Positions 23,328 to 34,890 of a DNA stretch of 64,000 bases are shown here, one piece after another (position 1 is the stretch's first letter; each line of letters begins with the position of its first letter). A program made the position numbers and the translations under genes. Source of the stretch: Euborellia annulipes (taxonomy: Eukaryota; Arthropoda; Insecta; Dermaptera; Anisolabididae); the NCBI GenBank assembly GCA_023213315.1, contig JAKCPI010004489.1, positions 1 through 64,000 on the forward strand, read 5' to 3'. The notes under the pieces are model-generated. The model was not told the origin of the DNA. It saw nothing but the letters and a program-made list of their open reading frames with translations, and did not search any database.

Positions 23328-23731
23328 GAGGGCTGTGTGCTAATCGGAATCGCAAGAGCGCTGGCCGTGTAACAGCCACAGCACTTATGGCGGACATAAG
23401 ACTAGTAGGAATGCTGGGAGGCAGACGGCAGCGCACAGCGCTACACTAATACGTCACTTGCAGCGGCCAAACGGGCCGTCGGTGTGCGATCGGCTATCTT
23501 CGGTTCCACTCGGCTATTTTCGTGATGGCGGCGGCGATCGGCAAGACAAGTTCACTCCAACACCAACCTACGAAATCACAAACACATTACAAATTAATTA
23601 CCCCCTCCCTACCCCAGTATTTAACAATCAAAATAAAAAAAAAACAAACCAAATTCCGACGGGATGGGTAAAAATTGATAAAATGTATTTTGTCCTTTTT
23701 TTAATTATATAATATCTTTTTTCGATTATAA
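23328..23731. promoter_or_regulatory. Bidirectional promoter of MED26 and ISCA1
   Basis: The 404 bp between the two start codons hold the most GC/CpG-rich unique sequence of the gene core (about 23341-23570). Visible motifs: TACGTCAC (23450-23457, CRE-like) and two ATGGCGG stretches (about 23389 and 23525, YY1-like). No TATA box is placed well for either gene, as is usual for housekeeping promoters. The open frame that crosses this spacer on the plus strand is taken as chance. Confidence 0.6.
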
Positions 23732-25835
23732 ATGGCAGCAAAAATTGTAGCATCTGCGACTGTAAAGGCCGTCAAAGGGCGACGACTTATACCTTCAAGG
23801 GCAGCTCTTGTTTTGGTAAATAAATTCTTCAATAATTATTATTTAAATAAATATAATAGATAAATTGCTAGCTATATACTAACCTTAACTTGATTTTTTT
23901 TTAGACACCAGCAGCTGTCAATAGAATTAAATACCTTTTGGATGGTAAACCAGATATGGTGAGTAAATAAATTATTCAATAGATACATTTATTATACAAT
24001 CACTACTTGAATTATAATAATTTTAAAATTAATTAAAAAAGGGCTCTAAATTCAAAAATTGATAAGATTTTAGAGAGTAACTCACACTCAAAATGATATT
24101 ATTTATATTGTAAAGGAAGCACATTGATGAAAAATTATGTCCTATATATTTCAAGTTCAAAAAATAATTAAATCAAAAATGGTACACGAAAATTCTGGGA
24201 TGAGTTGTCCAAAAATTCAAAAAATTGTTTTTATTTTTGCCTATTTGATTTTAATACTCTACTATTAATATTTTTTTTATTTTTTTCCAGATTGGGTTAA
24301 AGGTGGGAGTTAAACAAAGAGGATGTAACGGATTAAGTTATACATTGGAATATGCCAAAGAAAAACATAAATTGGATGAAGAAGTAATTCAAGATGGTAT
24401 GTTTTATAATTTGATTCAAATTTAAAAGTGAAAACCTTTTAAAAACCTCCAATTCCAAACACATGCTACGACAAAACGAATTGGAATTTCTTTTTTCATT
24501 ATCTTTTTTAGATTTTTCTGCATTATCATTACATTTTCATAGCCTTTTATATATCTACCTTTGTCCCATCATCAGTCGTTGATTGATTACAAAGTGGCTA
24601 GAGTTATTTTGATTATTACATGATTCTTGTCCTCTTCATGAAGCTTATATTGCCCTTATGATGGCGATGTTTGTGAGACTCACAAAATAAGTTGATGGAA
24701 AAATCATTGCCATTATTTAAACCTAACATCTATGAACATGTATCTTACCAGTCTATTAATATCTAACTCTGGGAACTTTATAATGAATCAAAGAGTGATG
24801 ATGAAATAATTTGACACCTCTCATAGTGTCCTAGCGAGGGGTGCCAGGGGAGAAGGCATCATACCCCTGGCGCTACTCACCAAATGGTCCGCAAAAAAAC
24901 AAATTGCTGGATAATTTTGTCTCAAATTTAAAGCCTAGCTTGAGCCTATGACTTTATTTATTGATATTTTACTTTATTTATTAATTAATTAATTTGCGAG
25001 TATATTTTACATGTAATATTATATGGTTTTCGAATGGGGGGTGGGGGGCTAAAAAGGTATTGTGCCCCGGGCATGAGTTAAGCTCGCTACGCCACTGACC
25101 TATCAATATTCGAAGATATAAAGTTGCTGTTGTATTTAAACAATTGAAACTTTCATGGTTCAAACCCAAGGTTCAAACCTAGAAAATTTCCAATAATGAT
25201 TTTCATTTTTTTTTATAAAAACAATGAAATAATCGCACACACGCATGGGTGGGACTTAACTTTGGCGCTCACTGTACGTACAATAGATAAAAAGGATCGG
25301 GCAGCCAGATCCTTTTTATCTATTGTCTTCTCAATATTCATCAAGCATCCAGGCTTTAATTTTAGCTGCTTCTAAATTGTTCCTTTTTTATCAGAGCTAT
25401 AGGCACTTTCATCTAAAAAGTTACATTGATATATACATATATATACATTTTATATTCATGCTTAAAGTAAAGTAAGTAAAAAAGAGTTAAAAGAGTTTAC
25501 GAGAATAAGAGATGAATTATATATTGTCAGGACTTTTTAATCCAAAAAAATATATAAATTATTATACATGTATTTTTTATTTAATTAATTCTTAAAATTG
25601 ACCAAAAGATTTCTGCCACTTTTCTGTTATATATATATATATTTAATATATTAATAGAAACGTATCTTATCTTTATATCTTATCTGTCGGTGTATTGTAT
25701 CTTTATCTTATCTGTATTTTTGTACAGGAAATATTTGCTTTTCCCCCTTCATTGGGGAAGATAAACAAAAGACTGGCCGAAACTTACAGAATGAGATTTT
25801 TTAATTTATTTAAAAAAAATATATATAAAACAATC

Positions 25836-25885
<50 letters not shown>

Positions 25886-26647
25886 TCCAACCCATGCGTT
25901 TTCTACTTATGATTATTTCATTGTTTTTAAAAAAATATATATTTTTTGATGGAAACTTTCATGGTTCAAACCTAGAAAATTTCCAATAATGATTTTAATT
26001 TTCTTTTATAAAAACAATGAAATAATCACAAGCATAAAACGCATGGGTGGGACTTAACTTTGGCACTGACTGTACGTTTATTTATTTGTAAGCACATTAG
26101 TTCTCAGCTTTAAGGGCCTGCAGGAGGGATGGCGAAACGCAACCGAAATTTTTTCAAATTTTATATATATACTATTTTCGGAGCCATTATGAAATTGCGC
26201 TAGGTCTCATTTCATCTTTGGGAAAATTCTATTACTAGTACTTAACTAATGTACCTTTTTAATTTTTTCCATTTTTCTTGAAATTCGAGATTTCTTTCAA
26301 ATTTTAAATATTTACTATTTGCAGTATACAAAACAAATTATGTTAGGTCTTGTCTTTGGGCGACATCAAATACTTTACTAATCTTCTTTTTCCTCGAATA
26401 CTAGTACTTTCCTAGTTTTTTCAAATTTTATAAAAAAAAATCACCGAGCTCCTGCTCGTATATATATATATACGTTCATAAAATATATTTTTTTTTAGGA
26501 GTTCGAGTAATCATCGATAAGAAAGCTCAATTAACACTCCTTGGAACTGAAATGGATTTTGTGGAAACGCCTCTCTCGTCAGAATTTGTTTTTAATAATC
26601 CAAACATAAAGGGCACATGTGGATGCGGAGAAAGCTTTTCCATCTAG
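23732..26647 (+). CDS. ISCA1: Iron-sulfur cluster assembly 1, A-type carrier (4 exons, 130 aa)
   Basis: Exons 23732-23815, 23905-23958, 24291-24396 and 26499-26647 (TAG) join in frame with GT/AG borders to 130 residues; animal ISCA1 is about 129. The three conserved cluster-binding cysteines are present: Cys58 in RGCNGLSY and Cys122/Cys124 in GTCGCGESF. The QLTLLGTEMDFV and SSEFVFNNPN blocks are diagnostic for ISCA1 rather than ISCA2. The basic, acid-free N terminus (about 1-25) suits mitochondrial import. By family it helps mature [4Fe-4S] proteins in mitochondria with ISCA2 and IBA57. Intron 3 (2.1 kb) holds two MITEs and a Helentron-like remnant. Divergent from MED26 and convergent with the STIL-like gene. 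Confidence 0.96.
25146..25276. mobile_element. Tc1/mariner-type MITE, right half
   Basis: Has the AATGAAATAATCGC arm and the CACTGTA end but lacks the left end. The end reads TTTGGCGCTCACTG, a subfamily distinct from the GGGACAATATT type. In ISCA1 intron 3. Confidence 0.65.
25840..26074. mobile_element. TA microsatellite followed by Tc1/mariner-type MITE
   Basis: A TA run (about 25839-25883) replaces the outer left end of a MITE whose arms and right end (…GACTGTACG at 26070) are otherwise present. In ISCA1 intron 3. Confidence 0.65.
26100..26460. repeat. Diverged Helentron-like core
   Basis: ACTAGTACTTAACTAATGTAC followed by T-rich sequence and CTTGAAATTCG aligns by eye to the conserved core of the H1 family (ACTAGTACTTTACTGATG...CAAAATTCG). 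No hairpin or 5' end remains. Confidence 0.4.
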
Positions 26648-26679
26648 TAACTCGATCCTTTTATCTAGTAATAATATAG

Positions 26680-26685
26680 AATAAA
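26680..26685 (+). terminator. ISCA1 polyadenylation signal AATAAA
   Basis: 33 bp past the ISCA1 stop codon. The convergent STIL-like gene has its own candidate signal on the minus strand at 26822-26827 (TTTATT on plus). Confidence 0.55.
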
Positions 26686-26821
26686 ATTCTTATTTATTAA
26701 ATCAAATAAGTATTTAATTTGCATATAAAATATATATAATTTATAAATGTATATATAGGTATCGTATATTATTTTATTTATTTATATTAAAAAAAAACAT
26801 CTTTTTAGATAAAATATAACT

Positions 26822-26827
26822 TTTATT
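26822..26827 (-). terminator. STIL-like gene polyadenylation signal
   Basis: TTTATT on the plus strand reads AATAAA on the minus strand, 46 bp past the minus-strand stop codon at 26873-26875. Confidence 0.5.
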
Positions 26828-26872
26828 TATAAAAAAAAAACCCTGTTTTGTTTAATAATAACATTTTTAAAT

Positions 26873-29800
26873 TTACAATAATTTGGGTTGTTGTTTTAGA
26901 GTATTTAAATCAAGGAGACGTCGCTTGCTGTCATTTAAAGGATTTTCTTTTGGTAGTAAATGATATCGCTCCATATATCGCATAGTGGCCTGTGATAAAT
27001 TCACTCCAGCTGAATTCAATGGATCTGAAGCTTTTTTATCCTCTGAAATGTGATTTAAAAAATTATATTTTAGATATATATGTGTTGATGGCTTTAATAA
27101 AAATATTAAAAAAAAAATTTAGGTCTAAATTTATATTTATAAATGTAAATATTATATATTTAATAATTTGTTAATTAAATTTTTAAATAATAGGGATGGA
27201 ATTTCTTCTCTCTATTTTTAAAGAGTAATTACAATTTTGCTTATTTTGAAAATTTTTGTTTCGAAATTCAATATAACTTACATGCACAAATTAAGTTTAG
27301 TCATTTTGTGACTTTAACAGGAAATTGTATGTCTTTCTCGCAATGAAATTGTCTTTAAAGAATATTATTTTTGGGAGAGGGTAATAATTAAAGATAGGAA
27401 CTGTACAAAAATGTTATAATATATTTTTTTCCCAAATCTCACAACAAAAATTGAATTTTTTATTAAATTATTTTTATTGACGACGTTTAGAAAATGATTG
27501 TCTTCATCAGTTTTGTCAAACATAAAATAGACAAAGTTAAATAAATCTCTATTGATTACAAAATATGAAATAAATATATATAAACAAAATATTATTTGAG
27601 TTGAAATAGACATAGGCATAATTCTGTTTTGTATCAAAGGAGATTTTTTTGACTGTTTTTCCATGTAGGACGGACTTAATGAAAACAGAATCACTAAAAA
27701 CGTAACAATAAAAATATTTTAATAAGGATGTGAATTTTTCTCTTCAACTCTCTCTCCAGCCTAGAATTACAATATATTTCGGTTATAATAGATTTTAATA
27801 ATATTCGTTTAATTATATGTATATATAAAATAAAACTGTTATTAGCAAATATCTTTTGCCTTGTAATATTTTAAAATTTTGGGCAAATCCTAGACAGGAA
27901 CCTAGATAAGTAGACCTCTGAGATAAGGGGGTTGTAATAAGTGTGGTTTTTTTTTTTTAGGGTAAGGGAAGGAAATATAAAATAAAAAAAAAAAAAAAGA
28001 AAAAAAAACTAGATATTTTAAAAAGTACAGTGAGGTACAATATTAAGTCCAACCCATGCGTTTTCTACTTGTGATTATTTCATTGTTTTAAAAAAATATT
28101 ATATATTTTTTAATGGAAACTCATGGTTCAAACGTAGAAAATTTCCAATAAAGATTTTCATTTTCTTTTATAAAAACAATGAAATAATCACAAGTAGAAA
28201 ACACATGGGTGGGACTTAATATTAACCCTCACTGTTCAGCAGCAACATTGTCATATTTGGCACTATTACTGCAATATTCCAAGCTGTCTGGGAGTGTATA
28301 TTTTGATGACTAAAATTTGTGCTTAAAATGTATGATGCCCCTGGTAGGGAGGATAAATCCTCTAGGCCCGGTCTATCTGTAGGGGCCCAGATCCTTTAAA
28401 ATTCAATCATAAATGCCTAATAAATTCTAAATGTTTCAAGAAAAAAATACTTTAGAAATATTTTCATTAAATATTTCTTCCGAGGCTTATATGCTCGAAC
28501 TGCGAAATATTTGGTCATGTCTTGCCTGTTCCTGTGTGCGTTCTGCTTAAAGAAATAAAAATAAGTTAATGGGAGAAGAAATTGTATTTAGATATGAGAA
28601 GAAACCTAATTTTTTAGCTAAGGTTTGACTCCTAAGAGATCTGAAGAAAGTGTCAGAACAGAGCTCTTGAATTCAAGAATATTATTAATATGTCTGATAG
28701 ATGATAGAGAATATGATCTGTTTTTGTGTCTAGAAATCAGACAAAATTGAGTCTTTTGGGTTTTGAATTTGTCATAGTTTAAAGATCCCAATTTCTCTAA
28801 CGATACAATATCCTAGCTATTGATAAAGGGAAAACTTTCCTCGATTCTGTTTGACTGCAGAATATTATCATAGGCAAAGCAAAAAAAAAAAATGTTATCT
28901 CACCTGCAAGAAGTAGAGCAAACTCCCTTAATTGATTTTCATTAAGATATTTTAAAGCTAGTGCATTCATTTTTAGTGAAGTGTCAGATGGTCCTTCGAA
29001 AGTTACTCTTTTTGTTGTTGATGAATTTTGTGGAGGTGGTGCTGATGGAGGATTGTAAGGCGCTTTTGAAACAGGAACAGATTTTGGTGGAGGCGGGGCA
29101 CTTTTTAATAATTTATTAACTTCTCCCTAAAATGAGCAAAATAAAAATTAGTATGTTAGCGAGGCGAACAGCTGAATCAATATGTAGTAGAAAATAAAAG
29201 GTCGAGCAGTTGACTTTGGCGCTGAATGCATTATATTTGATAGATCGTAATGTATTTTATGAAATGTCTGTCAAAGAACTTAACAGGTTTTTCTGTTGAC
29301 TGAACTCCAGCCATGAAGATGGTCGCATAGTCGAACGAAAAGTCGCTGTGGGTTCTTAAATAAAGAAATTAACATAGCTGCTCGACCTTTTATTTTCTAC
29401 TAAAAATTAGTATCTTTTTTTTTGGGAACATATCCATCTTGAGGTGGCATTCAAATATGATCGAGACTGTTTGACAACTAATTATACATGGGGGCAGTGC
29501 ATGGAAGGAATAATAAGTCACAGTTCCCAAACTCCTTTTCACCGAGGATTACAACCTGTAGAGTGTTGTTAGTGCGATGAGCGAATAGAAAGTGCCGCGG
29601 AGTTTGAGACAACTCATTATGATTAAATTTCTCGTTAAAGAAAATGTCTAGTCTAAAATTTTACAGAGACACGAACAACATTATAGTTTAGTGCTATAAG
29701 TGCTTTAGAAAGGGAAAAGAGCATGTGGAGAATGAACTGCTTGATTGACGGCAGCTGAAATCAAAGAATTTGCATCATTTGATTTCCATCGGTATTGATA

Positions 29801-32282
29801 GTTTAGAAAACATCGTAAAAAACAATTCTAAATGTGGAATGGTGACCACAATGCTCCGTTCAAAGCAAAGAGCCTTTTTGTTGTTCGATTATTGCTCTAG
29901 CAACAATCATACACTAGATTAGATTGTAACCCCGCATAAGTTAGGGTGGATTGTGTCTTTATTATCCTGAAGACACATAATCTATGTATACAAGTTGTTT
30001 GAAAAAAGAAAAATTAAAGAGATCGGGCGCAGATAGTGTTACCATATAGTTCTGAGATATTTCAATTTTAAACTTGGTTCATAATAAATGGACCGAAACG
30101 TCTCAAGCTGATTGGTAAAGAATTCAGAGAATTTTCCAAAAAGAAAAAAAAACAGGAAGTTTGTTTGTTACTGCCAGAGCACTCTAATGGCAATATCAGG
30201 CTGAGAAACAATTTGTACAACTAGTACAAACCTTTGCTCAATTGTTGGTGCTGAAAAGTAGGAATTGTCATAATTGTGGGATAACACTATCTGCAGCCGA
30301 CCCCTTCAATTATTCTCGGTCATATTCGAACGCCCTGATATATACAAATATCTACAATTTTTTATATTTCCTTAATTTATATGATCTGATAAATGTTTAC
30401 TTACTACAACATTATTGTAAAAAGTCCATCCAATTTTGGGTTCCCGATAATTTGCCGATTCCTCTTCACTCTCTTCAGATCCAGGATAATCTTTTAAATT
30501 CAATCGAACTGGCGGCTCGGGGCTAACAGGAGGTTCAGGAACTGTATTTAATTCTAGGCCATGCAAGGTGAGAGACACTTCTTTAGGGGGTTCCGAATCG
30601 GAAACTTCAACAAATGAAGTCATTACGCCAATTGAAATTTTTTTCCTTCCTTTTCGTGCAGTATTTGTAAGATCAATAGTTTCTATATCAGAATCTGGTT
30701 TATCTTCAATAAATTTTCTATTCATTCCTGGATCACTTAAATTACGATTCAAGTGACCCGGTGAGTTATATTTTTTATTATGTTCTAAAATAATTTTCTT
30801 TTGTTTTTCTTCTTGTTCTCTAATCCATTGTTCTCTTTTAAAATTCTCCTCTTCTATCATTCTTCTTCTCCATCTTTCCATTTCATCTTTCCTCCGTTCT
30901 ATTTCTTCTTTCCATTCCTTTTCTTTCTTTTCTATGAATTCTCTTTCTTTACGACGTTCTTCATCCTGTTCTGATTGTTTAATTATTAATAATTCCACTT
31001 GTTTTTCTAATTTTTGTATTTGTTCATTTTGTTTTTTGAATAGATTATAAAGATCTTGAATTTGTAATGAATTTTCAGGTGGATTTTGTTGTAAAGATTT
31101 CGATGGAGAAATGGGTTTTGTCGAATTTTCGGGAAGATAATTGGAATTACTTGAAGGATAGGGAGGAAAAGGAGTGTAAGTATATGGGTTATAATGATGA
31201 CGATGAGCATCTAAAAAGAAAGGATGTGGAGGATGAGGAGCCATTCCTATATAAGGACTATATGGATGATAATAAGTATTTGGTATTGATACAACACTGT
31301 CTTCTTTTCTTTCTGGCTCTGGAGCAAAATTTTCTTTAAGAGCTTGTGTCTTATTTTTCATGTATTCTTGATTTATAGATCGAGTATCAAATTGTGAAGT
31401 AGGAACAGTGGGACGAATTTGTTCGGTTTGTAGATGATGAGTGCCTATATGGTTCTTTTTTAATATTCCGTGTTTCGGGCTATTTACTATCACTGCTTGT
31501 GATTCATGGGAAGAGTATAAAGATTGTAGTTTTTGTCGATTAGAATAAAAATTCTGTTTCCATTCATTATATGATGTAAAATCTTTAGGTTGTTTTGGTT
31601 TTGCAGGTTGATTTATAAATTCAGGTGATTTTGGCCTTTCTTCAAAAAAGTATCTATTGGTGGATAATAAGGAGACTTCAGGTACGACAGGTTCAATGTT
31701 TTCCTAAAAAAAAATTTTTATTTTAGTCAAAACAAAATGATTTTCTGCTTTTTGAATAACTAAAATTAAAAATTATTTAGTGATTATAGTTCCAGGAATT
31801 AAGAAGACGAGGATTTAAGTAAAAATAAAGTTTTATTTCTTTGCTAACTATGTTTCGAGAGCAGGTAGCTCACAAAATTTGACTTTCCCGAAGAAAAGCC
31901 TGGAACCGAAGACAAAAAAAAAATGTTTTTCATTCAATTTTTTTTTGGCTCACTCTTCGTCTTGTTAATTATTTACTTAAATGACAAAGATGGTTATTTA
32001 ATCAATAAATACCCACAGTATAAATAAATAGACAGTTTATTAGTATTAAATAAAAAAAACTTATTTTGACAAATTCCGATAATAAAATTATCCGATAATG
32101 TAAAAACTTTAATATTTATTAGAAAATATTTGTGTGAATTTATATAAAATTTAAAAGAATAAATTAAATATGTATATTTAGTTAAGATTTGATTATTTTA
32201 GAAAGTATACCTTGGTAATATTTGTGATTTCAGGTAACGTTCTAGGATATAAATCGGACAGGCTTTCTTCATCATCAGACAT
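26873..32282 (-). CDS. STIL: STIL/Ana2-like centriole duplication protein (4 exons, 587 aa)
   Basis: Exons 32282-32211 (24 aa, MSDDEESLSD), 31703-30405 (433 aa), 29126-28904 and 27042-26873 (TAA) join in frame with GT/AG borders. Order of parts: acidic N terminus; Pro/Tyr/His-rich disordered region (about 165-215); a coiled coil from about 236 (LQIQDLYNLFKKQNEQIQKL) running into a Glu/Arg-rich helix to about 332; a KISIGVMTSF patch (about 379-388); and a C-terminal block (about 505-561) with MNALALKYL and NLSQATMRYMERYHLL that looks like the STAN domain. Coiled coil plus STAN is the known signature of STIL/Ana2, the PLK4 substrate and SAS-6 partner in the centriole cartwheel. Length is nearer insect Ana2 than vertebrate STIL, and a vertebrate-type N-terminal domain was not seen. 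Assignment rests on architecture and the STAN-like motif read by eye. Confidence 0.8.
28027..28237. mobile_element. Tc1/mariner-type MITE, complete
   Basis: TACAGTGAGG start and CCTCACTGT end with the family's long complementary arms. In the last intron of the STIL-like gene. Confidence 0.75.
29155..29401. mobile_element. Hammerhead-like Penelope-type insertion with 12-bp target duplication
   Basis: Flanked by AAAAATTAGTAT at 29143-29154 and 29402-29413. A ~30 nt one-sided tail (29155-29184) is followed by an inverted arm (TAGTAGAAAATAAAAGG..., 29185-29209) whose mirror ends the element at 29401. Near the right arm lies TGAAGATGGTCG...CGAACGAAAAGTC, a decayed hammerhead-like core. Located in an intron of the STIL-like gene, just outside the exon that starts at 29126. 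Confidence 0.65.
29940..30240. other. Intron sequence with isolated CCGAAACGTCTC
   Basis: The motif (about 30090-30101) is preceded at ~50 nt by TTCTGAGATA, so a decayed hammerhead-like element with a longer loop is possible, but no arms were found. Confidence 0.3.
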
Positions 32283-32852
32283 AATAATACCTCTATAATA
32301 AGTAAATATTAATTATATATATATAAAAACTATAATAAATAAAACTTTTTAATAATTATTAAAATAAATGTTGAAAATAACAAACTAGAATATAAACGGA
32401 TATTCAAATTTCAAATGTCATTATAATCACTCTGTGACTTAACAAAATAAATATCTGAAATGAAAATAATTCAAATTAATTAAATTAATATTTATTTGAA
32501 TTAAAAATATAAATAATTATTTATTTATTTTAATAAATAATATAAAAATATTTAAATATTTTTTTTTGGAGGGAATTACAAAAACGTTTACAATGATGCA
32601 AATAAAGACAGAACCTTGATAGAATGCCTAGTTTTATACATGTATAAAACCATGTATTATACTCGGCGAGATAAAACTTGCCAATTCTGAGTATAAAACA
32701 GATAAATGTAAATGTCACATTTAATTAAAATGTTAAAATTAGAGATTTTTGTTTTTACCTCCCTGGTAGGGTTAGTGCGCATCATTCTGCGCATGCGTAC
32801 AATTAGCTTGAAAAAGAGAGGTTAGTTTTTAAGGATTGTCAATTACAAAATC
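32283..32852. promoter_or_regulatory. Bidirectional promoter of the STIL-like gene and PUS10
   Basis: 570 bp between the two start codons. TGCGCATGCGTA at 32788-32799 fits the NRF1 palindrome with one mismatch and lies 54 bp upstream of the PUS10 ATG; a second GTGCGCAT is at about 32775. No TATA box is evident for PUS10. The middle of the spacer is AT-rich and featureless. Confidence 0.6.
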
Positions 32853-34349
32853 ATGTCTGATGTTGAAAATAAAGAAATATTTTCCTATTTAAGGGAAATC
32901 GGATGTTGCAAGATCTGTTCGTTACGTTATTTGGGTTTAAAAAATATTGAACATTATAAACCCATTGACGAATATATTGATATATTTTTCGAAAAAAAAG
33001 AAGAATCCAGAGAAGAAAAATCCAAAGGTGAAAAACATATGAAACCTAATCCATGCATTGCCTGCCTGGGTTTATTTCAATGTGTCTATATTCATGATTC
33101 GTTTCATAAAAATATAAAAGAAATTAAGAATCTTAAATATGATAATTCCACCTTTAATTGTGCACTCTCGCTACCAATATCTCTTAAATTAAGAGCACAT
33201 GCAATTTGGTTTGCATTATGTGAAAAATTCTCATTTTTAACAGAAAAGAGACCAGAAATATTTGTACCTTCGATTAAAGAAATCTGGAAATTATTAATTT
33301 GTGAAGATATTTGTAAATTAATTGAAAAAAAATATGATGTCTCTTCTGGATTGGCGATCACGTTTTCACTTAAGTATCCAGATGATTCGAAAGAATGTAA
33401 TTTATTAACGGAAATGCATAAAGATATTTATAAATCAAGATCAAAACAATCTAATAAATATCATAATACGTTATTTACAAGAAAATCCGTTGAACAAATC
33501 TTACCAATTACTCCACCAAATCACTTCAAGAAATATTACCCTGTTCCTCCAAATATTCCTGATACTTCAATTTTTTATGATACTTCAACTTATCTTCAGA
33601 ATCCAGTATATATCGCTGGGCGCTATAATAAATATTCCAGGGAACTCAGTCAGACTCCTTGGTTTATCGATGGACTTCGTAGAATGGAATCTTCGGTTCA
33701 AGAAATAATCTGTAATTTATTAGAATTACATTCTTTAGCGGATGGAAGTAAATTTATTGCTGCTGGTCGTGAAGATGTTGATGTTCGGATGTTAGGATCT
33801 GGCCGACCTTTTGTGTGTGAACTACTCAATCCAAAAAAGATAAAATTCACACAATTTATGATTTCAACATTTGAGAAACTCATCAATGAGAGCTCACAAA
33901 ATGTACAAGTCAGAAATCTAACTCTTATCTCTAAAGATCAATTACATCTATTGAAAGAAGGAGAAGAATTAAAAACCAAAATTTATCAATGTCTTTGTTT
34001 TACTATGGAAAATATCAGTGATTCGTTAATTGATAAAGTGAATAATGTTAAAGACTTAGATCTCCTTCAAAAAACCCCCATCCGAGTGCTCCATAGACGT
34101 CCTCTTGCCATTCGCGATAAAATAGTACATTCAATTAAATTAAAACGTATTAAATTAAAAAATATCGATTATGGAACTTGTCTGTATATGGATATCAAAA
34201 CTCAAGCAGGGACTTATATTAAAGAGTTCGTACATGGAGATTTTGGACGTACCAGACCAAGTTTAGGGTCCTTATTAGGAGGAGTTAAAATAGATATTCT
34301 GGCTCTTGATGTCCAAGAAATTGAGCTCGAATGGCCAATAAAAAGTTGA
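32853..34349 (+). CDS. PUS10: tRNA pseudouridine synthase Pus10 (single exon, 498 aa)
   Basis: An uninterrupted frame from ATG to TGA. The N-terminal zinc module is visible as CKIC (19-22) and CIAC (68-71). A THUMP-like region follows. The catalytic domain has GREDVDVRMLGSGRPF (305-320), in which Asp308 aligns with the catalytic Asp of GR(T/E)D pseudouridine synthases; further family blocks are LHRRPLAIRDK (413-423) and AGTYIKEFVHGDFGRTRPS (452-470). By family it makes pseudouridine 54/55 in some tRNAs, and in animals has also been linked to microRNA processing. Length is close to the animal protein (about 530). The lack of introns is unusual beside its intron-containing neighbours. Shares its promoter with the STIL-like gene. 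Confidence 0.95.
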   Translation: MSDVENKEIFSYLREIGCCKICSLRYLGLKNIEHYKPIDEYIDIFFEKKEESREEKSKGEKHMKPNPCIACLGLFQCVYIHDSFHKNIKEIKNLKYDNSTFNCALSLPISLKLRAHAIWFALCEKFSFLTEKRPEIFVPSIKEIWKLLICEDICKLIEKKYDVSSGLAITFSLKYPDDSKECNLLTEMHKDIYKSRSKQSNKYHNTLFTRKSVEQILPITPPNHFKKYYPVPPNIPDTSIFYDTSTYLQNPVYIAGRYNKYSRELSQTPWFIDGLRRMESSVQEIICNLLELHSLADGSKFIAAGREDVDVRMLGSGRPFVCELLNPKKIKFTQFMISTFEKLINESSQNVQVRNLTLISKDQLHLLKEGEELKTKIYQCLCFTMENISDSLIDKVNNVKDLDLLQKTPIRVLHRRPLAIRDKIVHSIKLKRIKLKNIDYGTCLYMDIKTQAGTYIKEFVHGDFGRTRPSLGSLLGGVKIDILALDVQEIELEWPIKS

Positions 34350-34539
34350 ATATATGTTTTTTTTTTAAATTATCATTTTCCCACATCCAAAGAATTCCTA
34401 AATAAGACGGTTGAGATTGATTTTTCTTTTTTTTTGGAGTTTAGACTTTCGCAGTTGTTATCATTAGTAAAAATTTGATTTTTCTTATATATTATTGTAA
34501 GTTTTTAGTTATAGATCATATTTTGTATTATTTATTAAA

Positions 34540-34545
34540 AATAAA
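34540..34545 (+). terminator. PUS10 polyadenylation signal AATAAA
   Basis: About 190 bp past the PUS10 stop codon, the first clear AATAAA on the plus strand. A degraded hammerhead-type repeat (GTCGAAACGTTGTACAG, about 34617-34633) starts right after. Confidence 0.5.
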
Positions 34546-34639
34546 AATACTGTACATAGTGCACTTGCTCCGAATCAAATGAACTAGAGAGCAGTTCATT
34601 TGAGTATGCCGAATTAGTCGAAACGTTGTACAGTATTTG

Positions 34640-34890
34640 TGACCATCCACAGGAAAAGTACATAAGTAAGGTCCTAATACTTTTTGGTCGATTTTGTTTA
34701 AAAGCTTATTTTCACCCTCTAACTTAAATATAAAATTTCAGCCTCGTAGCTCAATTCCTTTATGCTTAAAACTTAACTCACACACTCAGACAGACCACGT
34801 TGAGAAAACCACTTTTTTTGTTTCAAAACGTGTGTATCCATCAAAATCTCGACATCGAATTTTTTACATGAAACCAATACTTGGTACCTT
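34640..34890 (-). repeat. Helentron-like internal fragment H4
   Basis: Core sequence of the H1 family on the minus strand (TTTTGAGG... block mirrored at about 34805-34850), lacking both hairpin and 5' end. Confidence 0.6.

Noticed and set aside
23458..23712. 84-codon open frame in the MED26/ISCA1 spacer
   Set aside because: Covers the shared promoter and runs into ISCA1's 5' side; no protein features. The spacer reads better as promoter.
27365..27694. 109-codon open frame on the minus strand
   Set aside because: Inside the last intron of the STIL-like gene, AT-driven composition, no motif.
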